NCBI RefSeq assembly: GCF_000423585.1
Contig: NZ_KE384055.1
Location: forward strand, 61,672 to 115,164
DNA length: 53,493 nt
From: Salinimicrobium xinjiangense DSM 19287
Lineage (GTDB): Bacteria > Bacteroidota > Bacteroidia > Flavobacteriales > Flavobacteriaceae
Direction: 5' to 3'
Below the pieces are notes generated by a model. It was given only the letters and a program-made list of their open reading frames with translations. It was not told the origin of the DNA and did not search any database. This document shows, in pieces, positions 1 to 9,300 of this stretch. Numbering within the stretch: position 1 is the stretch's first letter; every line of letters begins with the position of its first letter. Position numbers and translations under genes: made by a program.

Positions 1-62
1 GCACCAAGCACCAAGCACCAAGCACCAAATTTTGGGTAACAAATTCCAGGCACCAAATTCCA
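1..62. repeat. GCACCAA heptamer tandem repeat
   Basis: Positions 1-28 are four perfect copies of the 7-base unit GCACCAA. Looser variants (caccaaattcca) continue to about 62. The same words recur at 51885-51912 and 52380-52415, so this belongs to the intergenic minisatellite family seen elsewhere in the window. No coding potential was seen. Confidence 0.85.
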
Positions 63-78
63 AGTAGAGACAATAGCT

Positions 79-97
79 GGCGCGGATTTGCAATCTG
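79..97. repeat. Degenerate copy of CGGATT/AATCCG hairpin repeat
   Basis: The segment GGCGCGGATTTGCAATCTG matches, on the opposite strand, the hairpin element found at 44182, 44482, 44764, 51744, 52009 and 52290 (core CGGATT-loop-AATCCG followed by CGCC). Here one arm is mutated. Confidence 0.7.
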
Positions 98-141
98 TTA
101 TCAGTCTGCCCTTGAAGGTTTTTTTAAAAAAAATATCCTTC

Positions 142-155
142 AAAAATGACTTTTT
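142..155. repeat. Imperfect copy of AAAAATGWCATTTTT palindrome
   Basis: AAAAATGACTTTTT lacks one base of the 15-bp palindrome found repeatedly in this window. It has the usual flanks: CTTC on the left and CGAGG on the right. Confidence 0.6.
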
Positions 156-203
156 CGAGGGGCTATTTTGGACTTCTTCTTAGGAGCAGAATTAGTGCTA
201 AAT

Positions 204-236
204 AAAAAATCCCAGCTGAAAAGCCGGGATTTTTTA
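204..236 (-). terminator. Rho-independent terminator of the aminotransferase gene
   Basis: An inverted repeat (AAAAAATCCC-a-GCT, GAAA loop, AGC-c-GGGATTTTTT) lies just 3' of the minus-strand aminotransferase stop. Both sides carry A/T tracts, so it could work in both directions. Confidence 0.85.
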
Positions 237-255
237 TTGGTATTTTTGGATATTA

Positions 256-1446
256 TCAAGCTTCAGAAAGGGCATTTTTGATGCGCTTCATTGCTTCTTC
301 TATTTCGGCTTCACTGGCGGCATAGGAGAACCTAATGCAGTTAGGGCTTCCAAAAGCATCTCCGGTTACAGTAGCAACGAGGGCTCTTTCCAACAGGAAC
401 ATCGAGAAGTCTGTGGCATCCTTTATTTCATATCCATTGATGGTCTTTCCGAAGAAATAGGAAACATCGGGAAATACATAAAATGCACCTTCGGGTTCTG
501 TGATGGCAAAGCCTTCGATCTGAGACATGAGATCGATTATCAATGATCTGCGGCTTTTAAACCTGTCGATCATATACTGGATCTTGCTAACGGGAGCTTC
601 CAGGGCAGTGATCACCGCACGCTGTGCTATACAGTTGGCTCCGCTGGTGATCTGGCCCTGCATTTTGTTACAGGCACGGGCGATTTCGGCAGGAGCTCCT
701 ATATATCCTATCCTCCAGCCGGTCATAGCGAAGGCTTTAGAGACTCCGTTCACAGTGACCACACGATCATACATATCTTCAAATTGAGCCATGGAAGCAT
801 GCTCCCCCACAAAATTGATGTGCTCATATATTTCATCACTTACTACAATGATATCCGGATGCTTTACCAGTACATCGGCCAGAGCCCGCAATTCTTCCTT
901 GCTGTACACCATTCCGCTGGGATTGGATGGCGAGCTGTACCATAACATTCTGGTTTTTGGAGTGATGGCAGCTTCCAGCTGCTGCGGAGTCATCTTAAAA
1001 TCTGATTCCACAGAGGTAGGTACTTCTACAGGAACTCCTTCTGCCAGCTTCACTATTTCGGCATAACTTACCCAGTAAGGGCAGGGGAGGATCACCTCGT
1101 CACCGGGATTCAGCATTACCATCGCAACATTAGCCAGCGACTGCTTTGCTCCGGTAGAAACTACAATCTGAGACCTGTCGTAGGTAAGGCCATTATCTCT
1201 TTTGAACTTGTTTATTATGGCATCCTTTAATTCCACATATCCATCAACAGGGGTATAGGAATTATAGTTGTCATTGATCGCCTGTATGGCTGCTTCCTTA
1301 ATATAATCGGGAGTGTTGAAATCGGGCTCTCCCAAACTTAAGCCTATAATGTCTTTTCCTTCAGCCTTCAACTCGCGTGTTTTGGCAGCCATGGCCAGAG
1401 TTTGCGAGGTGGACATGTTGTTAATACGGTCAGATAGTTTGTACAT
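256..1446 (-). CDS. Class I/II pyridoxal-phosphate aminotransferase, aspartate aminotransferase-like
   Basis: The 396-residue product has the usual length of the cytosolic type Ib aspartate aminotransferase family, which moves the amino group between aspartate and 2-oxoglutarate. Visible PLP-site features are SPSNPSG (Asn175), SDEIYE (Asp204) and the Schiff-base lysine in VSKAFAMTGWRIGY (Lys237). The N-terminal phrase LGEPDFNTP is typical of this family. The gene lies 18 bp downstream of the desaturase gene on the same strand with no terminator between, so the two may be co-transcribed. Exact substrate preference (aspartate, prephenate or other amino acids) cannot be read from sequence. Confidence 0.93.
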   Translation of the reverse strand: MYKLSDRINNMSTSQTLAMAAKTRELKAEGKDIIGLSLGEPDFNTPDYIKEAAIQAINDNYNSYTPVDGYVELKDAIINKFKRDNGLTYDRSQIVVSTGAKQSLANVAMVMLNPGDEVILPCPYWVSYAEIVKLAEGVPVEVPTSVESDFKMTPQQLEAAITPKTRMLWYSSPSNPSGMVYSKEELRALADVLVKHPDIIVVSDEIYEHINFVGEHASMAQFEDMYDRVVTVNGVSKAFAMTGWRIGYIGAPAEIARACNKMQGQITSGANCIAQRAVITALEAPVSKIQYMIDRFKSRRSLIIDLMSQIEGFAITEPEGAFYVFPDVSYFFGKTINGYEIKDATDFSMFLLERALVATVTGDAFGSPNCIRFSYAASEAEIEEAMKRIKNALSEA

Positions 1447-1464
1447 GTGAATTAGGTTGATTTT

Positions 1465-2565
1465 TTATGCTGAAACTGATGGCTTCATTCCCATTTCCTG
1501 CAAGTGACGGAAATGCGCGGCAATGGCAGCCCTGGTGGTTTTGTATTCGTTGTAAGGCAACTGACATTCTTTTGCTGTTTCCTTTACAATTTTAGATAAT
1601 TTACTGTAATGAATATGACTGATGTTCGGAAAAATGTGGTGTTCAACCTGATGGTTTAATCCGCCGGTAAACCAGTTTACGATCTTGTTTTTTGTAGAGA
1701 AATTGACGGTGGTAAAAAGCTGATGAATGGCCCAGGTATTTTTCATGGAGCCGGTATTGTCGGGTAAGGGCATCTGAGTCTTTTCCACCACATGAGCCAG
1801 CTGAAATACCACGCTTAATATTAGTCCTGCAGTATAATGCATTATAAAAAAACCAATCAGGATCTTCCACCAGGAGATTGACAGGATAAGCATTGGAATC
1901 ACAATCCAGATGGATACGTAAATCAATTTTGTGACAGCAATGATACTCCACTGCTTCACCGGATTCGGCATTTTTCCATAGGAAAGTTTCCGGGCCAGAT
2001 ATCTTTTGGTTTGTTTGAAATCTGTTGTAAGGGCCCAGTTAAAGGTGAGCAGGCCATACAGAAATATGGAATAATATTGTTGAAATCTATGAAAGCTGTG
2101 CCACTTCGCATGTTCGCTGAAGCGAATGATCCTTCCGGCATCGAGATCTTCATCATGACCGTGAATGTTAGTATAGGTATGGTGCAGCACATTATGCTGT
2201 ACCTGCCAGTTATAAACATTTCCGGCAAGAACATAGATAGTACCTCCCATCAAATTATTAACCCATTTTTTGGAAGAGTAGGAGCCATGGTTTCCATCGT
2301 GCATGATATTCATGCCCACTCCGGCCATTCCAATCCCCATTACCACGGTTAGTAGCAACATCCACCACTGTGAAATGTCTAAAGTGAGAATAAGAAAATA
2401 TGGAGTCAGGAAGAGAGAAAACATGACTATAGCCTTAAGGTGAAGTTTCCAGTTTCCTGTCTTTGAAAGGTTGTTTTCTTTAAAATAGCTATTAACCCTG
2501 CTATTAAGGGTGCGGAAGAATTTTGCTGAATCTGTCCGGGAAAAACGTACTGTAGATGTGTTCAT
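1465..2565 (-). CDS. Membrane fatty-acid (acyl-CoA/lipid) desaturase
   Basis: A 366-residue integral membrane di-iron desaturase that introduces double bonds into acyl chains. The three histidine clusters are present: HDGNH (89-93), HNVLHH (124-129) and HQVEHH (305-310). Several hydrophobic segments lie between them. The third box, HQVEHHIFP, is of the type seen in front-end/linoleoyl-CoA-type desaturases; no cytochrome b5 domain is fused. An in-frame TTG 24 bp upstream (2589) is unlikely to be the start because it falls inside a perfect TAnnTTTG promoter box at 2587-2594. The ATG at 2565 is therefore chosen. It probably serves cold or salt adaptation of membranes, but regiospecificity is unknown. 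Confidence 0.92.
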   Translation of the reverse strand: MNTSTVRFSRTDSAKFFRTLNSRVNSYFKENNLSKTGNWKLHLKAIVMFSLFLTPYFLILTLDISQWWMLLLTVVMGIGMAGVGMNIMHDGNHGSYSSKKWVNNLMGGTIYVLAGNVYNWQVQHNVLHHTYTNIHGHDEDLDAGRIIRFSEHAKWHSFHRFQQYYSIFLYGLLTFNWALTTDFKQTKRYLARKLSYGKMPNPVKQWSIIAVTKLIYVSIWIVIPMLILSISWWKILIGFFIMHYTAGLILSVVFQLAHVVEKTQMPLPDNTGSMKNTWAIHQLFTTVNFSTKNKIVNWFTGGLNHQVEHHIFPNISHIHYSKLSKIVKETAKECQLPYNEYKTTRAAIAAHFRHLQEMGMKPSVSA

Positions 2566-2586
2566 TAAAAAGTTGTAAGTAAATGA

Positions 2587-2594
2587 CAAAGGTA
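2587..2594 (-). promoter_or_regulatory. -7 promoter box of desaturase gene
   Basis: On the minus strand the bases read TACCTTTG, a perfect match to the Bacteroidota -7 consensus TAnnTTTG. They lie about 20 bp before the ATG at 2565. No clear -33 TTTG is visible. Confidence 0.6.
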
Positions 2595-2650
2595 TAAGAT
2601 TAATATTCTCTGTGAGTATACCCTCTCACAAATAACTACTCTAAATTAAT

Positions 2651-2658
2651 TACTTTTG
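2651..2658 (+). promoter_or_regulatory. -7 promoter box of rsmG
   Basis: TACTTTTG matches TAnnTTTG and lies 16 bp before the TTG start codon of rsmG. A -33 element is not obvious. Confidence 0.55.
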
Positions 2659-2674
2659 CTGAAAAATAAGAAGT

Positions 2675-3304
2675 TTGGAGCTCATCGAAAAATATTTTCC
2701 CAATCTAACCGAAGATCAGAAGAGTAAATTTTCTAAACTGCAGGAACTGTACCACGATTGGAATTTAAAAATTAATGTGGTGTCAAGGAAGGATATTGAT
2801 GAATTATACCTGCGTCATGTCCTGCATTCCCTGGGTATCGCCAAAGTGCAGCGTTTTCTGCCTGATGCTTCCATTCTCGATGTAGGTACCGGGGGAGGTT
2901 TTCCCGGTATTCCATTAGCTATTCTTCATCCCGAAACCAATTTTCACCTGGTGGACAGTATTGGGAAAAAGATAAAAGTGGTCAATGAAGTTACTGAAGG
3001 TCTGGGATTAAAAAATGTCCACACTACTAATGCCAGAGTGGAGGAGATCCCCGGCCACTATGATTTTATTGTAAGTCGTGCAGTAGCTGCCATGCCCACT
3101 TTTGTTCACTGGACCAAAGGAAAGATCGCAAAAGAAAGCAGACACGAACTCAAGAATGGAATTTTATACCTCAAAGGCGGAGATCTTTCAGAAGAACTGG
3201 CTGAATACCGCAATGCTGTGATCTATGATCTACCCAATTTTTTTGAGGAGGAATTCTTCGAAACCAAGAAGGTGGTGTACCTGCCTGTAAAATTCAGGAA
3301 GTAG
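2675..3304 (+). CDS. rsmG: 16S rRNA (guanine(527)-N(7))-methyltransferase RsmG
   Basis: The 209-residue product matches the size and sequence pattern of RsmG/GidB, which methylates N7 of G527 in 16S rRNA using S-adenosylmethionine. The SAM-binding motif ILDVGTGGGFPGIP is at 67-80, and the family-typical DWNLKINVVSRKD precedes it at 28-40. The start codon is TTG: it gives the usual MELIEKYFPNL N-terminus and sits just downstream of a -7 box. The gene converges on the first giant surface-protein gene, with a shared terminator hairpin between them. Confidence 0.95.
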   Translation: MELIEKYFPNLTEDQKSKFSKLQELYHDWNLKINVVSRKDIDELYLRHVLHSLGIAKVQRFLPDASILDVGTGGGFPGIPLAILHPETNFHLVDSIGKKIKVVNEVTEGLGLKNVHTTNARVEEIPGHYDFIVSRAVAAMPTFVHWTKGKIAKESRHELKNGILYLKGGDLSEELAEYRNAVIYDLPNFFEEEFFETKKVVYLPVKFRK

Positions 3305-3310
3305 TTCTTC

Positions 3311-3345
3311 AAAAAAAACCAAAGAGCCGGATCAAATCCGGCTCC
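3311..3345 (-). terminator. Terminator between rsmG and giant gene 1
   Basis: A 9-bp perfect stem, GAGCCGGAT/ATCCGGCTC with a CAA loop (3324-3344), is followed on the minus strand by an eight-T run. It clearly serves the minus-strand giant gene and may also stop rsmG transcripts, although the plus-strand T-tract is weak. Confidence 0.85.
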
Positions 3346-3352
3346 TTAGTCT

Positions 3353-6300
3353 TTACTCTACTATGAATTTATACTGTTTTGTTGAATCCTTTAGATGTAC
3401 AATTGTAAAATATACACCAGTACTTGGTACCTCAACAGGCAGCTTGATGAGATTCTGGTCGCTAATGCTGAGATAGGTGTAGATGTGCTGGCCCAGTGAA
3501 TTATACAAAACGACCTTACTTACCGATTGCATATCAGGATTTTTAATTATAAGGTTTTTGGCATCATTGGAATACAAGATCTCCAGATCTGCAGGCGGAG
3601 TAGGTTGTGGTTGTTCAGGATTGTCGACCAAATCCCCGTCTTCCCCATCTCCTTCTCCGGGATTTATCTCTTCCTCTTCTCCCTCACCCGGTTCATGATC
3701 TTCGGTGCTGAATACCAGGGCGTATCGCTCATGCATTTTTCCTTCTACTGCAGTTCCTTGAAACTCAGTTTCCCTGAGGTCATGGTAGGTGCCGTTTTCA
3801 ATATCTTTTATATATATAGTGAAGTCATCATCAATATTTTCCAGCTCATCGATGGCAATAGTAAAATCTCCACCTTCTACAGTTTTTATTCCCAAAGGTA
3901 ATATTCTGTCAGCGTTGAAGTCGGGAACTCCCTGTATTACCAGAGCGACTTCATCCAGCATCCAGTACATATCTTCCTTATTGTTCTCAATCAGTGAAGC
4001 ATCGTACCCAAGATCAAATCCCAAAGTCGCATTTTTATCGGCAGTAACAAGGAGTTGGCGGTGATAGCCTTCAGGAGATCTGAATTTTATCCAGATCCTT
4101 TGTCGGGTTTCCTCTTTTGTATCATTAGTAGAAGATTTCCAGCCTTTTCTCTCTTGTGAATGATATACTGATTTAGTTTTGTCTATTTCGGTCACAAAGA
4201 ATCGCTGACTGTTCTTGAAAAGAATATCGCCCCCATGGATTGTAATGTTCGATTGAGTTGTAATGGATTCGTCCAGAACAGTGTTCACGAAGAAAGCCTG
4301 ACCCACCGGAATAAATTGTTGAGGTCTTTCTCCCCCTTCTTCTAATGTCGCGTTAACTCTTTCATCGTTTGCAATTGCTTTAATTCCTCCGGAAAGATTG
4401 TAAACAGCATAACCACCCACATAATATTGCAGGTAATGTGTATAACCCGAGAAATGTGACCAGAAGTAGATAGAACCATTGAAAACATTAGTGCCGTCCC
4501 TTCTCTCCCCAAGATTGTCACGGATAAACTCATTGGCATCAATGGCCGAAGGATACGGATTACCTACCAGATAATTTTTTCCTGTGCTAATGTTCAGCGG
4601 AATAGTACCGTTATTAGGCATGCCGGTAAAAATATAATTCTGCAGGTCAAGAATATTTTTAGAGCCTGAAGAACCTTTCATGGAAAAACCTTCTCCGGAT
4701 TTTAATAGACTTGATTTAGCGTCAATTCTCTCCCATTGACTGTACTCATTGGCATCCCCAAAGAATTTGTGGAGCCAGTAACCGCTTATTTTTATAGGAG
4801 TGGCGAGAGGCCCGTCGGCATGGCGAAAATTAATATCAAAATTGATATCTCGTGGAGTAACAGGATCAGTTCCGTCTTGCATTACAGAAAAGATCTTATA
4901 ACCTGTATTCTGAGAATTTCCGCTGATGCTAACAGGTGAAGTCCAGTAGTTATAATTATAACTACTGGCCGTACCCTGCTGATCCCTTTGAACATTTCCG
5001 TTGCCTACCAGGATACTACCTTCTGTCTGGATCAACTGAGACTCTCCGTTAAGATCAATAAAGCCTCCCAGATCAAGATAGGTGGTGATGGTAAGACCAT
5101 TCCCCGATCCCGGCTGAATTCCGGTAGTAGTCCTCACCGGATTTGAACCCAACATGTCCAGTTTTCCTCCGTTAAGCAGGAATCCGAGCAGGGTAATATT
5201 TTGATTTCCGGAGTTGTGATCATGGGTTAAATAAGCTATGTTCCAGTCAATACTAGTTCCGTTGATCCCTGTATCATTAGGCCAGGTCCAGAAATTCTCA
5301 CCTTCACTTCCAATGCTGATATCCCAGGCGCCTCTTGTTTTCCAGGCTCCGTTAGCTTCTGAAATGTAAGGCAGGGGAGCTGTGTTTTTTTGAAGTGTTT
5401 CAATATTTCTAAGATGGCCATCCACTCCGTTATTAGCCCTGTCTACTGCTATTCCGTTTGCCACCTGGGCATCTTCGGCTATCAGCCTGTAATAGCTCAC
5501 AAGAGATGCCCATTGCAATTCCCCTGGGACATCAAGAGGGAGAATTTCACCTCTTACCGCAGTACCATTTGCATCAATACGCTGATTCATCATAAAGCGT
5601 ATCTGATCCACATTAAGAGCCGAATTCCACACCCGCAGCTCTTCAATCCATCCTTCAAAATAATTTTGAGGGACTTCCGGTTCATTAGCGTTGTACATAG
5701 CACCGATCAGGAACGGAGATGAATTGGAAACCGGCTTTGATCCGGTTGAGTTTCCTACTTTGATCCCGTCAACGTATAACTCCACTGCAGTGCCGTTGAA
5801 AATAACTGCAAGATGATACCAGCGATCTGTGCCCACTTTATGAGAAGTTGATACAGAATTCCCGTTCCACCTGAAAGTGGGAGCACCATTATTAATGATC
5901 AGGTCATATCCTGCCGAGGTAAGATTTGCTGTATTCCGTTTGGAAATAACTGTTCGAATTCCGGTAACAGATTCCGGTTTTACCCAAACTTCCAGACTGA
6001 AATCTGAGGAAGGAAAATTGTTTCGGTCACCTATAAAGACATAGTCATCCACTCCGTCAAAATCTAACGTGCTGCAATCCCCTTTAAAGTTGATGACCAT
6101 ATCGCTGGAAGTACCGCAGGAGCCGTCGGCATGTGCAATTGTCCATCTTAAAGTATAGGTTCCGGCGGGTGCATTAAAGGCTGAAGCCGGATTATTAGGC
6201 TCGGCCAATTCCCAGTTGGTATTTGGAGCATCAACTACAGTCCAGGTTCCAACCCCCGTTTCCGGGGTATTAGCTTCGAGGTAAGTGTTGAAAAACCCAC

Positions 6301-9300
6301 AACCAAAACTTTGATCGGGTCCTGTTTCAGCGACGGTAAGCTGTTCAGGTTCTGTAATGATAACGGCTTCTATTGTTTGACAGCCGTTCGCATCAATAAC
6401 TGTTACTGTATATTCTCCTGCGGGAAGATCGACTGCGGTAGCAGTGGTTTGTTCCTTAGGATCATTCCATAGGTATTGATATGGTTCTCCTGTAGTAAAA
6501 GGTGTACCAATATTGTCCTCGTCTATTTTGACTGTAGCACTTCCTGTTTCTCCAAAGCAGAGTGGATTGATGGGTTCTACTGTTGCAGAAACGGAAGTTT
6601 CAGGTTCTGTAATGGTTGCTGTAACTGTAGTTTGTTCACCTGCTGAATCCTGCACGTATATGGTATATGTTCCCGCGATGAGGCCTACAAATTGGTTGCT
6701 GGTTTGTGAAGTAGCAGATGAGGATAACCTGTAGGAGTAAGGAGCAAATCCTCCCGAAGCTTTTACAGTTATAGTGCCTGTGTTGTCACCTTTACATAAG
6801 ATGTGGGTTGGAGTTGCTTCTGCTCTTAATTCGGTGGGGACGTGCAAAGGTTCATTTGTAGACCAACAGAATTTGTTGTTATTTGCACCACATTCTTTTT
6901 TCGAAACGTTGGTCCATGTGATATAAAAAGTATCAATGTTCAAATTATCCCCACAACTAAAATTAATAGGATTTTTTGTTAGTTTAATGAATTCCCCGAC
7001 ACGGTTATCTTGATTTACGGTTAGGTTTTCATCAATATCTTCTTTTTCCCTGCATCCATCGGCATAATAAACATTAGATTCATCTTTAATCGAATTTGAA
7101 ATAATAAAGGTTAACTCGATATAGGGATTATAAATATTGGCACTCTTGTCAACACCAAGAAAAATGAATTTCTCAACTTCGGGATCACAGTAGTCCTCAC
7201 TGGTTTTATCTATGCGGGTACCGTCTGCATATCCCATGTAGATATTATTGGGGTCAAAATCAATATTGCTGGATTTTCCGCAGGGGTTATAACATTTTCC
7301 AATATACTGCTCCTGTGTGGTGGTATAAGTCTCTCCGGTACTGTCAGTAACTGTGAGCGTAATCACTTTATTTCCTATAGTGGAATAATCCACCCAGAAT
7401 TCTCCAATACCAGTGCGTTGGCGTCCTACTGCACCTTCACCAAAGTCCCAGGAATATGTGTATGGCCCCACACCTCCATAGGCTGTTTCGTCTTCAACTA
7501 TATAATGAAATGTTCTAATAGCTTCTACGTCTCCTTCAATCTCACAGGTACTTCTTGTTAGGATGAACGCTTGAATGGCATCAATAATTTCGACCTCTAC
7601 GACCAGGATACAACCTTTCGAGTCGATAACCGTCACCTCATAAAAACCTGCTGCTAAATTTTTAGCCGTTTTTGTAGTCTGAAGCACAATGCCTTCTCCT
7701 TTTCTTCGCCATTCATAAGTATATCCAGGAGTTCCTCCGGAAGCATTTACGGTAGCCGATCCTGTCGCTGTGCCATAAGTAGTGGTCCTTGTTGTTGTGA
7801 CTTCTGCAGTTACCGCAGCATTAGGTTGTGTCAGAACATAAGCAGAATTGAGAACAGTAGCACAGGTGGGGTATGCCGCATCCCTTACCGAAACAGAATA
7901 TGTCCCGGCGGTAAGTCCGCTAAACGTAGAAGCAGATTGCCAGCTCGTTCCATCGATACTGTATTCAAAAGTGCCGTGTCCTCCCGAAGCAGAAGAAACA
8001 GTTATGGTACCATCGCTACCTTCAAAGCAGCTCACATTAGTTTTGGTAAGATTACCGGTCAAAGCCTCGGGCTGCGTTACCGTTACCGGAACCTGTAAGG
8101 CACAATTGTTAGCATCTTTAACAAAGATGGTATGATTACCTGCACTTACACCTTCAAAGAGGCTTGTGGAGTAGAAGTTGACGTTGTCTGTTGAATATTC
8201 AAAGGGAGCAGTACCTCCCGTCACGTTCCCGGCAGTTATAGTGCCGTCACTTCCACCGTGACAGGTTACTGCCGTAGTTGAAGGAGTAGCCATGGAAAGT
8301 CCTGCAGGTTCTGTGATGACGAAGCTCTCTTCCAACAGACAAGAGTTCTGATCTTTTACAGTGAAGGTATAGGAGCCCGGTGCCAGATTAGTGAATTCCT
8401 TTGATGACTGCAAAGCCCGACCGGTGACCTGATACTGGTAACCGCCAACTCCGCCCGTCACATCTCCTCCAATAACAGATCCGTCTGCTGCCCCGTTACA
8501 GGTAACATTATTAATCTGCAGGGAGGTCATCGTTATTTGTGTTGGTTGGGTAAGGGTAATATCCAAAGGAGCTGCTTCACAGCCATTGCTGTCCTTGACA
8601 GTAACCGTATATGTTCCTGCAATGAGACCGGTTTTAGTTGCACCGGTACCCTGGCTGTTCCAGGTATAGGTATAAGGTCCTACTCCTCCGGTTGCACTAA
8701 TGCTGATTTCTCCTGTCGCGGCTCCATGACATAAAATGTCCACTTTAGTGGAAGTTACCTGCACAGGTGAAATTGTAACTGTCTGTTGAGCAGTTGAACT
8801 ATTACCCGCAGCATCTGTAAAGGTCCAGGTTATCATGCCCGAGCTGCTGAAGGTAGTGGATCTGTTTGCCGTTGCTGTAATGGTACCCGAGCAGTTATCA
8901 CTTGCTGTTGGAACTGCTACAGTGTAGGTACAGCCCCAGGTAATATCTGATAGTTGAGGTGCTACAGGAGCTTCTTTATCCTCTATAATAATATTTTGAG
9001 TGACTGAGACAGCTTGGTTGCCATTCTCATCTGTAACATTCCACGAGATTGTCGTGGTACCTACAGGATAAGGATCAGTAAGAGGTTTATTGTCATCCCT
9101 CGTACCTGTTGGCGCACCTACTCCGCAATTGTCCGTAACTCCGGGTGCAGTAATATTTACCTGTGCAGTGCAGGTGCCGCTGTCGCTGCTTTGGGTGATA
9201 TCGGCAGGGGTAGAGATAACAGGCTTCTGAGTGTCTGTGATAGTCACTGTTTGAGTTGCAGTTGCTGAATTATTAGAATCGTCTGTCACCGTCCATGTCA

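Noticed and set aside
265-279. AGAAAGGGCATTTTT in the aminotransferase C-terminus as a palindrome copy
   Set aside because: Three mismatches, including the left arm. It encodes a normal C-terminal helix (IKNALSEA).
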